Part shown: piece after piece, positions 18,009 to 27,059 of the stretch | Layout: each line of letters begins with the position of its first letter | Numbering within the stretch: position 1 is the stretch's first letter | The notes under the pieces: model-generated | The model's database searches: none | The model's input: the letters and a program-made list of their open reading frames with translations, nothing else | Told to the model about the DNA's origin: nothing | Assembly: GCF_007827955.1 (NCBI RefSeq) | Contig: NZ_VITR01000022.1 | Coordinates: 1 to 56,849, forward strand | Source of the DNA: Nitrospirillum pindoramense | Lineage (GTDB): Bacteria > Pseudomonadota > Alphaproteobacteria > Azospirillales > Azospirillaceae | Direction of reading: 5' to 3' | DNA: 56,849 bases | Made by a program: the position numbers and the translations under genes

Positions 18009-18980
18009 ATGACGACGAACGGCAAGACGGCCCTGGTGATTGGGGCCAAGGGCGGCTTCGGGGGCGCCGTGGCGGCCACCCTGCTGGCCCAGGGCTGGAC
18101 GGTGAAGGCGCTGGCCAGGGGGCCGAGCCCGCGAGCGGACCTGGCAGCGGCCCATTGGATCGGGGGGGACGCCCTGAACGCCGACGACGTGGCCCAGGCC
18201 GCCCTGGGCGCGGATGTCATCGTCCATGCCGTGAACCCGCCGGGCTACAAGGATTGGGACAAGCTGGTGCTCCCCATGCTGGACAACACCATCGCCGCCG
18301 CCACGGCGGTGGGCGCCCGCATCGTCCTGCCCGGATCGGTCTACAATTACGGCCCCGATGCCCTGCCCAACCTGACGGAAGGGTCGCCGCAGAACCCCAC
18401 CACGGTGAAGGGCGGCATCCGGGTGGCGATGGAGCAGCGGTTACGCCAGGCCAGCCAGAGGGGCGCCCGCGTCCTGATCCTGCGCTGTGGCGACTTCTTC
18501 GGGCCGCAGGCCGGCAACAACTGGTTCGGCCAGGGCCTGGTGAAGCCGGGCCGGCCGGTGACCTCCATCCCCTACCCCGGCCCGCACGCCGTCGGCCACG
18601 CCTGGGCCTATCTGCCCGACGCGGCGGCGGCGGTGAGCCAACTGCTGGCGCGGGAAAGCGACCTGGCGGCGTTCGAGACCTTCCATTTCGGCGGCCATTG
18701 GCTGGAGCCGGGGGTGGAGATGGCCCACGCCATCCAGCGGGTGGTGGTGGCGCGGGGTGGCAAACGGCCCGCGATCACCACCTTCCCCTGGTGGCTGGTG
18801 ACCCTGGCGTCCCCCGTTGTCACCGTGTTCCGCGAACTGCGCGAGATGCGCTATCTGTGGCAACGCCCCGTGCGGCTGGAGAACGGCAAGCTGACGGCCT
18901 TCCTGGGGGCCGAGCCACATACGCCGCTGGACAGGGCGGTGGCCGCCACGCTGGCCGACCTGGGATGCCTGCCAGCCTGA
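18009..18980 (+). CDS. NAD(P)-binding epimerase/reductase-like protein (atypical SDR)
   Basis: The ATG at 18009 is preceded by GAGGGATGAG; the protein has 323 residues. It starts KTALVIGAKGGFGGAVAATLL, an SDR dinucleotide loop, and continues with ADVIVHAVNPPGYKDWDKLV and RIVLPGSVYNYGPD. The usual catalytic YxxxK is not evident: the corresponding stretch reads PTTVKGGIRVAMEQRL, with Lys but no Tyr, as in atypical SDRs. A second domain contains HAVGHAWAYLPDAAAAV and FHFGGHWL. It is divergent from the LysR regulator and probably under its control. The reaction is unknown. Confidence 0.78.
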   Translation: MTTNGKTALVIGAKGGFGGAVAATLLAQGWTVKALARGPSPRADLAAAHWIGGDALNADDVAQAALGADVIVHAVNPPGYKDWDKLVLPMLDNTIAAATAVGARIVLPGSVYNYGPDALPNLTEGSPQNPTTVKGGIRVAMEQRLRQASQRGARVLILRCGDFFGPQAGNNWFGQGLVKPGRPVTSIPYPGPHAVGHAWAYLPDAAAAVSQLLARESDLAAFETFHFGGHWLEPGVEMAHAIQRVVVARGGKRPAITTFPWWLVTLASPVVTVFRELREMRYLWQRPVRLENGKLTAFLGAEPHTPLDRAVAATLADLGCLPA

Positions 18981-19090
18981 CAACCGATCTGCCGCAGGAT
19001 CGGGGCTGGACAAATGGGCCTGCTTCCAACATCAAATTTTTATTGGATAACAAATCCCGTGATGGAACAGGGCCCGTGATGGAGCAGAAA

Positions 19091-20686
19091 ATGAAACGGA
19101 TGGCAGGGAAGAACAGGACGGTGACGCTGGCGGCCACCGCGCTGACGGCGGCGCTGATGGCCAGCGTGGCGACCAACGGCTGGGCCGAGGACAAGAAGGA
19201 CAAGGGCGGGGAGGACAATCCCAAGGCGGGCAAGATCGCGGAGCAGATCGAGGCCGCCACCGCCCGCGCGCCCATCGCCGAGACGGCCAAGAGCAGCCCC
19301 CACACCGTCACCATCCACGGCAAGAGCATCCGTTATCAGGCGACCGCCGGCACCCTGACCATCCGCGACAATGACGGCAAGCCCACGGCCAGCGTCTTTT
19401 ACGTCGCCTATACCGCCGACGGCGCACCGGCGACCAAGCGGCCGGTGACCTTCCTTTACAACGGCGGTCCCGGCTCGGCCAGCCTGTGGCTGCACATGGG
19501 CCTGGGGCCCGTGCGGGTGCGCACCAACGCGCCGGACAACACCCCGCCGGCGCCCTATGTCTATGCCGCCAACGAGGAAAGCATCCTCGACAAGACCGAC
19601 CTGGTGTTCATCGACGCGGTGGAAACCGGCTATTCCCGTGTGCTGGGCGACGCCAAGGGCAAGGATTTCTGGGGCGTGGACCAGGACGTGGACGCCTTCG
19701 CCCGCGCCATCAACCGCTATGTCACCCTCAACAACCGCTGGAACTCGCCCAAATTCCTGTTCGGCGAATCCTATGGCACCACCCGGTCCGCCGCCCTGGC
19801 CAACCGCCTGCAGCAGGACGGCATGGATTTGAACGGCGTCGTCCTGCTGTCGTCCATCCTGAATTACGGCATCCGCCAGCCGGGCTTCGACAACATCTAC
19901 GTCTCCTACCTGCCCAGCTACGCCGCCACCGCCTGGTATCACAACCGCATCCCCAACAAGCCCGCCGACCTGCCGGCCTTCCTGCAAAAGGTGCGGGAGT
20001 ATGCGCGCGGGCCCTACACCGTGGCGTTGGCCAAGGGCCAGGACATCACGCCGGAGGAAGAGGACGCCGTGGCCAAGCAGTTGGCGGCCTATACCGGCCT
20101 GTCGGTCGACTATCTGAAACATGCCAAGCTGCGCGTCAGCCTGCAGCGCTTCCGCAAAGAGCTGCTGCGCGACAAGGAGCAGACGGTGGGCCGCTTCGAC
20201 AGCCGCTTCCTGGGCGTGGACAGTGACGCCGCCGGCGAAGGGCCGGAGTACGACGCCTCCTCCAGCGCGGTCACCAGCGCCTTCATCTCCAGCCAGCGCG
20301 CCTACATCAACGGCGACCTGGGCTACAAGACCGACCTGGACTACCGCCGCAGCGCGGAGGGCGCCATCGGCCAGTGGGACTGGCACCACAAGATCGGCGG
20401 CCGCCGCATGGAAACGCCGGACGTGGCGCTGGATCTGGCAGAGGCCATGCGCCAGAACCCGCACCTGCAACTGCTGTCGCTGAACGGCTGGTACGACATG
20501 GCCACGCCCTTCTTCGGCACGGAGTACGACATCGGCCACATGCAGCTGGAGCCAGCCCAGCGCCGGAACGTGACCTTCAAATATTACCCCTCCGGCCACA
20601 TGGTCTATCTGAACCCCGAGGCGCTGAAGCAGATGATCGCCGACCTCGACGCCTTCTACGACAAGGCGGCGCCTACCGCACCTTAA
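19091..20686 (+). CDS. S10 serine carboxypeptidase-like protein, copy 1
   Basis: The ATG at 19091 follows GGAGCAGAAA and gives 531 residues. A signal peptide (hydrophobic TLAATALTAALMASVATNG) ends near WAEDKKDKGG, so the enzyme is exported. The S10 family triad is complete: Ser227 in FGESYGTTR, Asp469 in LNGWYDMATPF and His503 in YYPSGHMVYL. The oxyanion segment FLYNGGPGSASLWLHMG lies at 121-137. It should remove C-terminal residues from peptides. It has a close paralogue directly downstream. A strong hairpin follows the stop codon. The AT-rich patch at 19036-19060 is a likely promoter area. Confidence 0.88.
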   Translation: MKRMAGKNRTVTLAATALTAALMASVATNGWAEDKKDKGGEDNPKAGKIAEQIEAATARAPIAETAKSSPHTVTIHGKSIRYQATAGTLTIRDNDGKPTASVFYVAYTADGAPATKRPVTFLYNGGPGSASLWLHMGLGPVRVRTNAPDNTPPAPYVYAANEESILDKTDLVFIDAVETGYSRVLGDAKGKDFWGVDQDVDAFARAINRYVTLNNRWNSPKFLFGESYGTTRSAALANRLQQDGMDLNGVVLLSSILNYGIRQPGFDNIYVSYLPSYAATAWYHNRIPNKPADLPAFLQKVREYARGPYTVALAKGQDITPEEEDAVAKQLAAYTGLSVDYLKHAKLRVSLQRFRKELLRDKEQTVGRFDSRFLGVDSDAAGEGPEYDASSSAVTSAFISSQRAYINGDLGYKTDLDYRRSAEGAIGQWDWHHKIGGRRMETPDVALDLAEAMRQNPHLQLLSLNGWYDMATPFFGTEYDIGHMQLEPAQRRNVTFKYYPSGHMVYLNPEALKQMIADLDAFYDKAAPTAP

Positions 20687-20702
20687 GCAGACAAACCGAG
20701 TT

Positions 20703-20738
20703 GGGGCCGGCTGCATCGGGTTTGATGCGGCCGGCCCC
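20703..20738 (+). terminator. Strong stem-loop after S10 copy 1
   Basis: Arms of 15 bases (20703-20717 and 20724-20738) pair with one G-U wobble around the loop GGGTTT. It lies 17 bases after the stop codon. There is no U-tract. Confidence 0.55.
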
Positions 20739-20794
20739 CGCCGCTGCGACAAAAAGGCGTGTCCCTGAAAAACCGGGGCAGACATTGGTGGTGT

Positions 20795-20848
20795 TATAAT
20801 ATTACATTCCCTGTTATCGAGCCTGGTTATGCCAGGTTTTCAACAGGG
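20795..20848 (+). promoter_or_regulatory. Promoter -10 and leader hairpin of S10 copy 2
   Basis: An exact TATAAT (20795-20800) predicts a start near 20807. The transcript would then begin with CCCTGTT (20809-20815), which pairs with AACAGGG (20842-20848). An inner stem CCTGG/CCAGG (20822-20826/20832-20836) lies between. The outer 3' arm overlaps the Shine-Dalgarno GGGAG, so folding could mask it. I see no convincing -35. Confidence 0.5.
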
Positions 20849-20856
20849 AGTAGGGA

Positions 20857-22440
20857 ATGCGTAAAACGGTCGTGGCCGCGCTGACGGCGGTGCTGTTGAC
20901 CTCCGTCGCCGTGGCCGGGTGGGCCAGTGGCGCCGAAGACAAGAAGGACAAGGGCGGGGACGACACGCCCAAGAACGAAAAGGTGGCGGAGCAGATCGAA
21001 GCGGCCACCGCCCGCGCGCCGGTGACGGAAACGGCCAAGACCACGTCCCACACCGTCACCATCAAGGGCAAGAGCATCCGCTATCAGGCGACCGCCGGCA
21101 CCCTGACCATCCGCGACAACGACGGCAAGCCCACGGCCAGCGTCTTCTATGTCGCCTATACGGCCGAGGGCGCGTCGCCGGCCAAGCGGCCGGTGACCTT
21201 CCTCTATAATGGCGGCCCGGGATCGGCCAGCCTGTGGCTGCACATGGGATCGTTCGGGCCCATCCGGGTGCGCACGGCCAGCCCGGACAACAACGCCCCG
21301 GCGCCCTACAACTTCAGCGCCAACGACGACAGCCTGCTGGACAAGACCGACCTGGTGTTCATCGACGCCATCGGCACCGGCTATTCCCGCCCCCTGGGCG
21401 AGACCAAGGGCAAGGACTTCTGGGGCGTGGACCAGGACGTGGACGGCTTCGCCCGCGCCATCAGCCGGTACGTCACGCTCAACAACCGCTGGAACTCGCC
21501 CAAATTCCTGTTCGGCGAGTCCTACGGCACCACCCGGTCCGCCGCCCTGTCCAACCGGCTGCAGCAGGACGGGATGGATCTGAACGGCGTCATCCTGCTG
21601 TCCTCCATCCTGAACTACGGCATCGGGCAGCCGGGCTATGACGAGGGCTACATCGCCTTCCTGCCCAGCTATGCCGCCACCGCCTGGTATCACAACCGCA
21701 TCCCCAACAAGCCGGCCGACCTGGCGGCCTTCGTGCAGCAGGTGCGCGTCTTCGCCCGCGGGCCCTACGCCGCCGCCCTGGCCAAGGGCCAGACCATCAC
21801 GCCCGAGGAGGAGGACGCGGTGGCCAAGCAGATGTCCGCCCTGACCGGCCTGTCGGTCGATTACCTGAAGCGGGCCAAGCTGCGCGTCGACCTGTTCCGC
21901 TTCCAGAAGGAACTGCTGCGCGACAAGCGGCAGACGGTGGGCCGCTTCGACAGCCGCTTCCTGGGCGTGGACACGGACGCCGCCGGCGAAGGGCCGGAAT
22001 ACGACCCCTCCGACAGCGCCATCAACAGCGCCTTCATCTCCAGCCTGCGCGCCTATCTGGGCGGGGAACTGGGCTATAAGACGGACCTGGAGTACCGCGC
22101 CGGCTCAGACGACGCCAATGAGCAGTGGGACTGGCACCACAAGGTGCCCAGCGTGGGCAGGATGGAGGTGCCGGACGTGGCCCTGGACCTCAGCCTGGCC
22201 ATGCGCCAGAACCCGCACCTGCAGGTGCTGTCGCTGAACGGCTATTACGACATGGCGACGCCGTTCTTCGCCACGGAATACGACATCAACCACATGGCCC
22301 TGGAACCGGCGCAGCGGAAGAACCTGACGTTCAAGTACTACCCGTCAGGGCACATGATCTACCTGAACCCCGACGCGCTGAAGCAACTGGTCGTCGACCT
22401 GGACGCCTTCTACGACAAGGCGGCCCCCGGCGGCGCTTAA
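20857..22440 (+). CDS. S10 serine carboxypeptidase-like protein, copy 2
   Basis: The 527-residue protein has the same architecture as the preceding gene: signal peptide (RKTVVAALTAVLLTSVAVAG), a KKDKGG linker, Ser222 in FGESYGTTR, Asp465 in LNGYYDMATPF and His499 in YYPSGHMIYL. The two are alike along their whole length, with blocks of identity such as DKTDLVFID and YLPSYAATAWYHNRIPNK-type stretches. They are therefore a tandem duplication, now diverged mainly in the signal peptide and in the last quarter. Its own promoter and leader hairpin lie just upstream. The role is export and trimming of peptides, probably together with the S9 enzyme downstream. Confidence 0.88.
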   Translation: MRKTVVAALTAVLLTSVAVAGWASGAEDKKDKGGDDTPKNEKVAEQIEAATARAPVTETAKTTSHTVTIKGKSIRYQATAGTLTIRDNDGKPTASVFYVAYTAEGASPAKRPVTFLYNGGPGSASLWLHMGSFGPIRVRTASPDNNAPAPYNFSANDDSLLDKTDLVFIDAIGTGYSRPLGETKGKDFWGVDQDVDGFARAISRYVTLNNRWNSPKFLFGESYGTTRSAALSNRLQQDGMDLNGVILLSSILNYGIGQPGYDEGYIAFLPSYAATAWYHNRIPNKPADLAAFVQQVRVFARGPYAAALAKGQTITPEEEDAVAKQMSALTGLSVDYLKRAKLRVDLFRFQKELLRDKRQTVGRFDSRFLGVDTDAAGEGPEYDPSDSAINSAFISSLRAYLGGELGYKTDLEYRAGSDDANEQWDWHHKVPSVGRMEVPDVALDLSLAMRQNPHLQVLSLNGYYDMATPFFATEYDINHMALEPAQRKNLTFKYYPSGHMIYLNPDALKQLVVDLDAFYDKAAPGGA

Positions 22441-22456
22441 GGCACGACCCGGCCGG

Positions 22457-22522
22457 CCCCGCCCCCCCATTGGGCCCACCCCAAATGTGTAAGCCCATCC
22501 AATGGCTTGCCGTGGGGCGGGG
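22457..22522 (+). terminator. Two-tier stem-loop between S10 copy 2 and the S9 gene
   Basis: The outer arms CCCCGCCCC (22457-22465) and GGGGCGGGG (22514-22522) and the inner arms CCATTGG (22467-22473) and CCAATGG (22499-22505) can form one extended hairpin 17 bases past the stop codon. No U-tract follows. Confidence 0.45.
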
Positions 22523-22615
22523 TCGCCCTCATCCTGACGCCCTGATCCGACCACCGGACTCCCATCACCGGACATCGCTTCCCGACAGGGCGGCCGACTA
22601 CGACTTGCGAGGATA

Positions 22616-24652
22616 ATGATGCGCTCTTCCGTACTGGCGTTGGCCCTGCTGCTGGGCACCACCTCCCTCACCCTGGCCGCCCCGCCGGCCCCGGCCACCA
22701 GCCCAGCCGCCCCCCTGATCGAACGCGCCAAGTTCTTCGGCAACCCCAGCCGCACCCAGGCCAAGCTGAGCCCCGACGGCAAATGGCTGTCATGGATCGC
22801 GCCGCGCGACGGCGTGCTGAACATCTGGGTGGCGCCGGCCAGCGACCCCACCAAGGCGAAGGCCCTGACGGCGGAGAAGGTCCGCCCCATCCGCCAGTAT
22901 TTCTGGTCGCCCGACGGCAAGATGATCCTGTTCGTCAACGACAAGGGCGGGGATGAGAATTTCGTCCTCTACGGCGTCACCGTCGCCACGGGCGAACAGC
23001 GCACCCTGACGCCGCAGGAAAAGACGCGCGTCGACATCGTCGGCACCAGCCACCGCATCAAGGACCGCATCCTGGTTGGCCTGAACAACCGCGATCCACG
23101 GTGGTTCGACGTCTACAGCCTGGACCTGGCCAAGGGCGCCCTGACCCTGGTGTTCAAGAACGATGGCTATGCCGGCGTCACGGCGGATGAGGACCTCAAG
23201 ATCCGGCTGGCGGGGAAATCCCGCCCCGACGGCGGCACCGACTTCTTCCGTGTGGTCGACAATAAGGTCGAAGCCCAGCCGCTGGGCGCGGTCGGGCTGG
23301 AGGACAGCCTGACCACCAACCCCCTGGGCTATACCGAGGACGGCAAGACCCTGTACTGGATCGACAGCCGCGGCCGCGACACCGCCGCCCTGATCGCCCA
23401 GGACGCCGCCACCGGCGCCACCCAGGTGGTGGGCCAGAGCGCCAAGGCCGATGTGGGCGAGATCCTGGCCGACCCCAAGACGGGGGTGGTCCAGGCCTAT
23501 GCCGTCGATTACCTGCGCACGGAATGGACGGCGCTGGATCCCAAGATCGGCGCCGAGCTGGACTTCCTCAAGACCCAGTTGAAGGGCGACATCCACATCA
23601 CCAGCCGCACCGACGACGACAGCGCCTGGATCGTGGTGGTGGACCCGGTCACGGCGCCGGCGGCGACATACCGCTTCGACCGCAAGGCCCACACCCTGAC
23701 CAAGCTGTTCGTCAACCGGCCGGAGCTGGAGGGCGCCGACCTCTCGGCCATGCACCCCGTGGAGATCAAGGCGCGCGACGGCTTGACCCTGGTCTCCTAC
23801 CTCACCCTGCCGGCCGGGGCCGACAGCAAGGGCGACGGCCACCCCGACCAGCCCCTGCCCATGGTGCTGTTCGTGCACGGCGGCCCCTGGGCGCGCGACG
23901 GCTACGGTTACAACGGCTATCACCAGTGGCTGGCCAACCGGGGCTATGCCGTGCTGTCGGTCAACTACCGGGGGTCCACCGGCTTCGGCAAGAACTTCAT
24001 CACCGCCGGCAACCTGCAATGGGGCCGCAAGATGCATGACGACCTGATCGACGCCGTCGACTGGGCGGTCAAGCAGGGCATCACCACCAAGGACAAGGTG
24101 GCCATCATGGGCGGGTCCTATGGCGGTTATGCCACCCTGGCCGGCCTGACCTTCACCCCCGACGCCTTCGCCTGCGGCGTGGACATCGTCGGCCCCAGCA
24201 ACCTCGCCACCCTGCTGAAGACCATCCCGCCCTATTGGGAGGCCGGCAAGCAGCAGTTCTACAAGCGCATGGGCGACCCGACGACGGAGGACGGCCGCCA
24301 GCTGCTGCACGACGCCTCCCCCCTGTTCAAGGCGGCGGATATCAAAAAGCCGCTGCTGATCGGCCAGGGCGCCAACGATCCCCGCGTCAACCAGGCGGAA
24401 TCGGACCAGATCGTGAAGGCGATGAAGGAGAAGAACATCCCCGTCACCTACATCCTGTTCCCCGACGAGGGCCACGGTTTCGCCCGGCCGGAGAACAGCA
24501 TCGCCTTCAACGCCGCCGCCGAACAGTTCCTGGGTGCCTGCCTGGGCGGCCGCGCCGAACCCTTCGGCACGGCGCTGAAGGGCTCCAGCATCACCGTGCC
24601 CGACGGCGCGCAGTTCACGCCGGGGCTGCAGGCGGCGCTGGCGGCGAAGTAA
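22616..24652 (+). CDS. S9 prolyl-oligopeptidase-type peptidase (exported)
   Basis: The 678-residue protein has a signal peptide (MMRSSVLALALLLGTTSLTLA). A beta-propeller-like domain follows, with WSPDGK repeats from about residue 40 to 380, and then an alpha/beta-hydrolase catalytic domain. The catalytic residues are visible: Ser501 in GGSYGGYATL, Asp588 in GANDPRVN and His620 in FPDEGHGF. The family contains dipeptidyl and acylaminoacyl peptidases and the lasso-peptide isopeptidases. The gene lies between two exported carboxypeptidases and a TonB-dependent receptor, suggesting work on an extracellular or imported peptide. AGGA precedes the start; a second Met follows at once. Confidence 0.9.
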   Translation: MMRSSVLALALLLGTTSLTLAAPPAPATSPAAPLIERAKFFGNPSRTQAKLSPDGKWLSWIAPRDGVLNIWVAPASDPTKAKALTAEKVRPIRQYFWSPDGKMILFVNDKGGDENFVLYGVTVATGEQRTLTPQEKTRVDIVGTSHRIKDRILVGLNNRDPRWFDVYSLDLAKGALTLVFKNDGYAGVTADEDLKIRLAGKSRPDGGTDFFRVVDNKVEAQPLGAVGLEDSLTTNPLGYTEDGKTLYWIDSRGRDTAALIAQDAATGATQVVGQSAKADVGEILADPKTGVVQAYAVDYLRTEWTALDPKIGAELDFLKTQLKGDIHITSRTDDDSAWIVVVDPVTAPAATYRFDRKAHTLTKLFVNRPELEGADLSAMHPVEIKARDGLTLVSYLTLPAGADSKGDGHPDQPLPMVLFVHGGPWARDGYGYNGYHQWLANRGYAVLSVNYRGSTGFGKNFITAGNLQWGRKMHDDLIDAVDWAVKQGITTKDKVAIMGGSYGGYATLAGLTFTPDAFACGVDIVGPSNLATLLKTIPPYWEAGKQQFYKRMGDPTTEDGRQLLHDASPLFKAADIKKPLLIGQGANDPRVNQAESDQIVKAMKEKNIPVTYILFPDEGHGFARPENSIAFNAAAEQFLGACLGGRAEPFGTALKGSSITVPDGAQFTPGLQAALAAK

Positions 24653-24663
24653 CCGGACCAAGC

Positions 24664-24702
24664 GGGACGGGATGGGCACCGATGTGGTGTCCATCCCGTC
24701 CC
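24664..24702 (+). terminator. Stem-loop after the S9 gene
   Basis: Arms GGGACGGGATGG (24664-24675) and CCATCCCGTCCC (24691-24702) pair perfectly, and an inner CACC/GGTG extends the stem. It starts 12 bases past the stop codon. There is no U-tract. Confidence 0.6.
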
Positions 24703-24783
24703 CATCACAAGAATGCAATTGCGATCCGTTATCACTCTCACTATGAAGGAGCCCGTCACCGCCCTTACCTAACGGACCCACCG

Positions 24784-26958
24784 ATGAAAACGCGCGCCGC
24801 CGTGTCGCTCCTGGCCCTGCTGACGGCCTTGCACTATTCCCAGCAAGCCCAGGCCGCCGATGCCGTCAGCGCCCCTGCGGATGCGGTGACGGATGCGACG
24901 GGAGCCGACTTTGGGGGCACCGACGCCGGCCAGGAAAAGGCGCTGGACGACATCATCGTGAGCGGCACCCAGGCCCCCTCCTTCAAGGCGGAGGTGGTGC
25001 AGGTCGGCGCCTTCCGGAACCAGTCGCTGCTGGACACGCCGCTGACGGTGTCCATCCTGCCGCGCGCCCTGCTGGACGCGCAGGGGGCGCAAGGGCTGGA
25101 CGACGCGCTGCGCAACACGCCGGGCATCACCCAGCAGTCCACCAGCCCCCTGACCAGCAACAACTTCGTATCGCGCGGCGTGCTGATGAACGCGCGCACC
25201 AACTATCGCCTGAACGGCTCCCTGCCCATCATCAACCTGGGCCCCATCCCCATCGAGAACAAGCAGCGGGTCGAGCTGCTGAAAGGCGTGTCCGCGCTGT
25301 ACTACGGCATCAGCACGCCGTCGGGCATCGTCAACGTGGTGACCAAGCGGGCAGGCCCCGACCCCGTCACCAGCTTCACCATGAACGGCGACGGCAACGG
25401 CAGCTTCGGCAGCGGCTTCGACATCGGGCGGGAGTTCGGCGACCACAATGAGTATGGCGCCCGCATCAACGGTTACGCCTCGCGCATCGGCACGCCGGTG
25501 AACGATGTGGACGGCCGCCGCTGGCTGATGAGCGGCGCCTTCGACTGGCGTGCCACCGAGCGCCTGACCTTCAAGCTGGACACCGAATACTATCGCCGCG
25601 AGATGGATGAGCCCGGCGGCGTCACCCTGCCCAGCGCCGTGGGCGCCAAGAACGGCAATGGCGGCACCATCATCCTGCCCGCCGTGCCCGATCCCACGCA
25701 GCGCCTGGCGCCGCTGAACGCCCCCTACAACACCTGGGCCACCAACGTGGTGGGCCGCGCCGACTACACCATCACCGACGACTGGTCCGCCCGTGCGGAG
25801 TTCGGCGTCGCCTCCACCCGGCGGCAGCGCACCATCGCCAACTTAGGCTCCGTCAACCTGGCCACCGGCGCCGGCACCATCACCGGCACCTACACGCCCG
25901 ACCAGGAATATCGCAACCAGAACCTGCGGCTGGAGGTGTCAGGCAAATTTGACACCGGCCCCATCAACCACGAACTGCTGCTGGGGTTCAGCCGCAACCG
26001 CCAAACCCAGGAGGACCAGCACCAGCAGTCCTACGTCGGGGTGAAGCAGAATCTGTACGACCCGCTGACCATCCCCTATGACAGCCTGAAGTTCACCACC
26101 ACCAAGCTGAACGCCGGCAGCGTGAACATCGACACCGGCGGCTATGTCATGGACATGGCGCACCTGGGCGAGAGCTGGCTGCTGATCGCCGGCGCCCGCT
26201 ATGTCGACTATGACACCGCCTCCACCGCCCGGAACTACGCCGTGCAGACGGTCACGCCGACCGCCGGTCTGGTCTACAAGCTGACACCGAAGTCCAGCCT
26301 GTACGCCACCTATATCGAGGGGCTGGAGAGCGCCGGCACCGCACCCGACGGCACCACCAATGCCGGCAGCATCCTGGACCCGGTGGTCAGCAAGCAGGTG
26401 GAGGCGGGCGGCCGCATGGAGGTGGGCGGGGCGATGATGTCGCTGGCCTGGTTCCATATCGAGCGGGGCCTGGCCTACACCGACATCCACAACACCTATG
26501 TCGTCAACGGCACGGCCGTGCATCAGGGCGTGGAAGCCTCCGTCCAGGGGGAGGTTTTGCCCGACGTGTCGCTGCTGGTCAGCGGCCAGTATCTGAACGC
26601 CCTGCAGGAGAACACGGGCAACGTCTACCAGGACGGCCGGCGGGTGGAGAACACGCCACGCTGGTCCGGCTCCGTCTTCGCGGAATACCATCCCGACTTC
26701 CTGGGCGGCGTGGCCCTGAACGCCGGCGTCTACTACACCGGCGACCGGGCGGCGGAGGCGCAGAACCGCGCCTATCTGCCCGCCTACACCACGCTCAGCC
26801 TGGGCGCCAGCTACAAGACCGTGGTGCGGGGAAGCGGGCTGACCCTGCGCGTCAACGCCGACAACGTGACCAACGAACGCTATTGGGCCACCGGCGGCAC
26901 CACGCTCTATGCCGGCATGCCGGCGACGGTGCGCTTCTCCGCCACGCTTGATTTGTAA
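24784..26958 (+). CDS. TonB-dependent outer-membrane receptor (siderophore-receptor type)
   Basis: The ATG at 24784 gives 724 residues with a signal peptide (KTRAAVSLLALLTALHYSQQAQA). A TonB box-like DDIIVSG occurs near residue 57. The plug domain follows (LLDTPLTVSILPRALLDAQGAQ, read as two adjoining stretches, then DALRNTPGITQQ and ELLKGVSALYYG, GGIVN-like PSGIVNVVTK). A 22-strand barrel ends in the typical aromatic-ended strand VRFSATLDL. No N-terminal signalling (STN) domain is seen, so it is a pure transporter. The sequence type is that of siderophore receptors, but the neighbourhood suggests a peptide or peptide-siderophore ligand. I see no convincing Fur box upstream. Confidence 0.92.
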   Translation: MKTRAAVSLLALLTALHYSQQAQAADAVSAPADAVTDATGADFGGTDAGQEKALDDIIVSGTQAPSFKAEVVQVGAFRNQSLLDTPLTVSILPRALLDAQGAQGLDDALRNTPGITQQSTSPLTSNNFVSRGVLMNARTNYRLNGSLPIINLGPIPIENKQRVELLKGVSALYYGISTPSGIVNVVTKRAGPDPVTSFTMNGDGNGSFGSGFDIGREFGDHNEYGARINGYASRIGTPVNDVDGRRWLMSGAFDWRATERLTFKLDTEYYRREMDEPGGVTLPSAVGAKNGNGGTIILPAVPDPTQRLAPLNAPYNTWATNVVGRADYTITDDWSARAEFGVASTRRQRTIANLGSVNLATGAGTITGTYTPDQEYRNQNLRLEVSGKFDTGPINHELLLGFSRNRQTQEDQHQQSYVGVKQNLYDPLTIPYDSLKFTTTKLNAGSVNIDTGGYVMDMAHLGESWLLIAGARYVDYDTASTARNYAVQTVTPTAGLVYKLTPKSSLYATYIEGLESAGTAPDGTTNAGSILDPVVSKQVEAGGRMEVGGAMMSLAWFHIERGLAYTDIHNTYVVNGTAVHQGVEASVQGEVLPDVSLLVSGQYLNALQENTGNVYQDGRRVENTPRWSGSVFAEYHPDFLGGVALNAGVYYTGDRAAEAQNRAYLPAYTTLSLGASYKTVVRGSGLTLRVNADNVTNERYWATGGTTLYAGMPATVRFSATLDL

Positions 26959-26975
26959 ATTCATCAGGCGCCGGC

Positions 26976-26993
26976 AGGCCCGTCCGGGCCTTT
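26976..26993 (+). terminator. Terminator-like hairpin after the TonB-dependent receptor
   Basis: AGGCCC-GTCC-GGGCCT (26976-26991) is followed by TT and lies 17 bases after the stop codon. The stem is short and the T-run minimal. Confidence 0.5.
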
Positions 26994-27040
26994 GGCTGTC
27001 CTCGATTTCCAGTCCACTCCGTTCCCCGGAAATCTCCGGC

Positions 27041-27056
27041 GGACGCGGTCGCGTCC
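27041..27056. repeat. Perfect short hairpin
   Basis: GGACGCG-GT-CGCGTCC is an exact inverted repeat directly before the larger hairpin at 27060. Confidence 0.6.
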
Positions 27057-27059
27057 TAC

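Noticed and set aside
19040-20785. Long minus-strand frame opposite S10 copy 1
   Set aside because: Compositionally biased shadow; the plus strand has signal peptide and full catalytic triad.
24703-24783. Fur box upstream of the TonB-dependent receptor
   Set aside because: The patch around GATAACGGATCGCAATTGC has only a loose resemblance to the Fur consensus; not enough to annotate.
22616-26958. A complete lasso-peptide biosynthetic cluster
   Set aside because: Only the S9 peptidase and TonB-dependent receptor fit; no precursor, protease (B) or cyclase (C) gene is found nearby.
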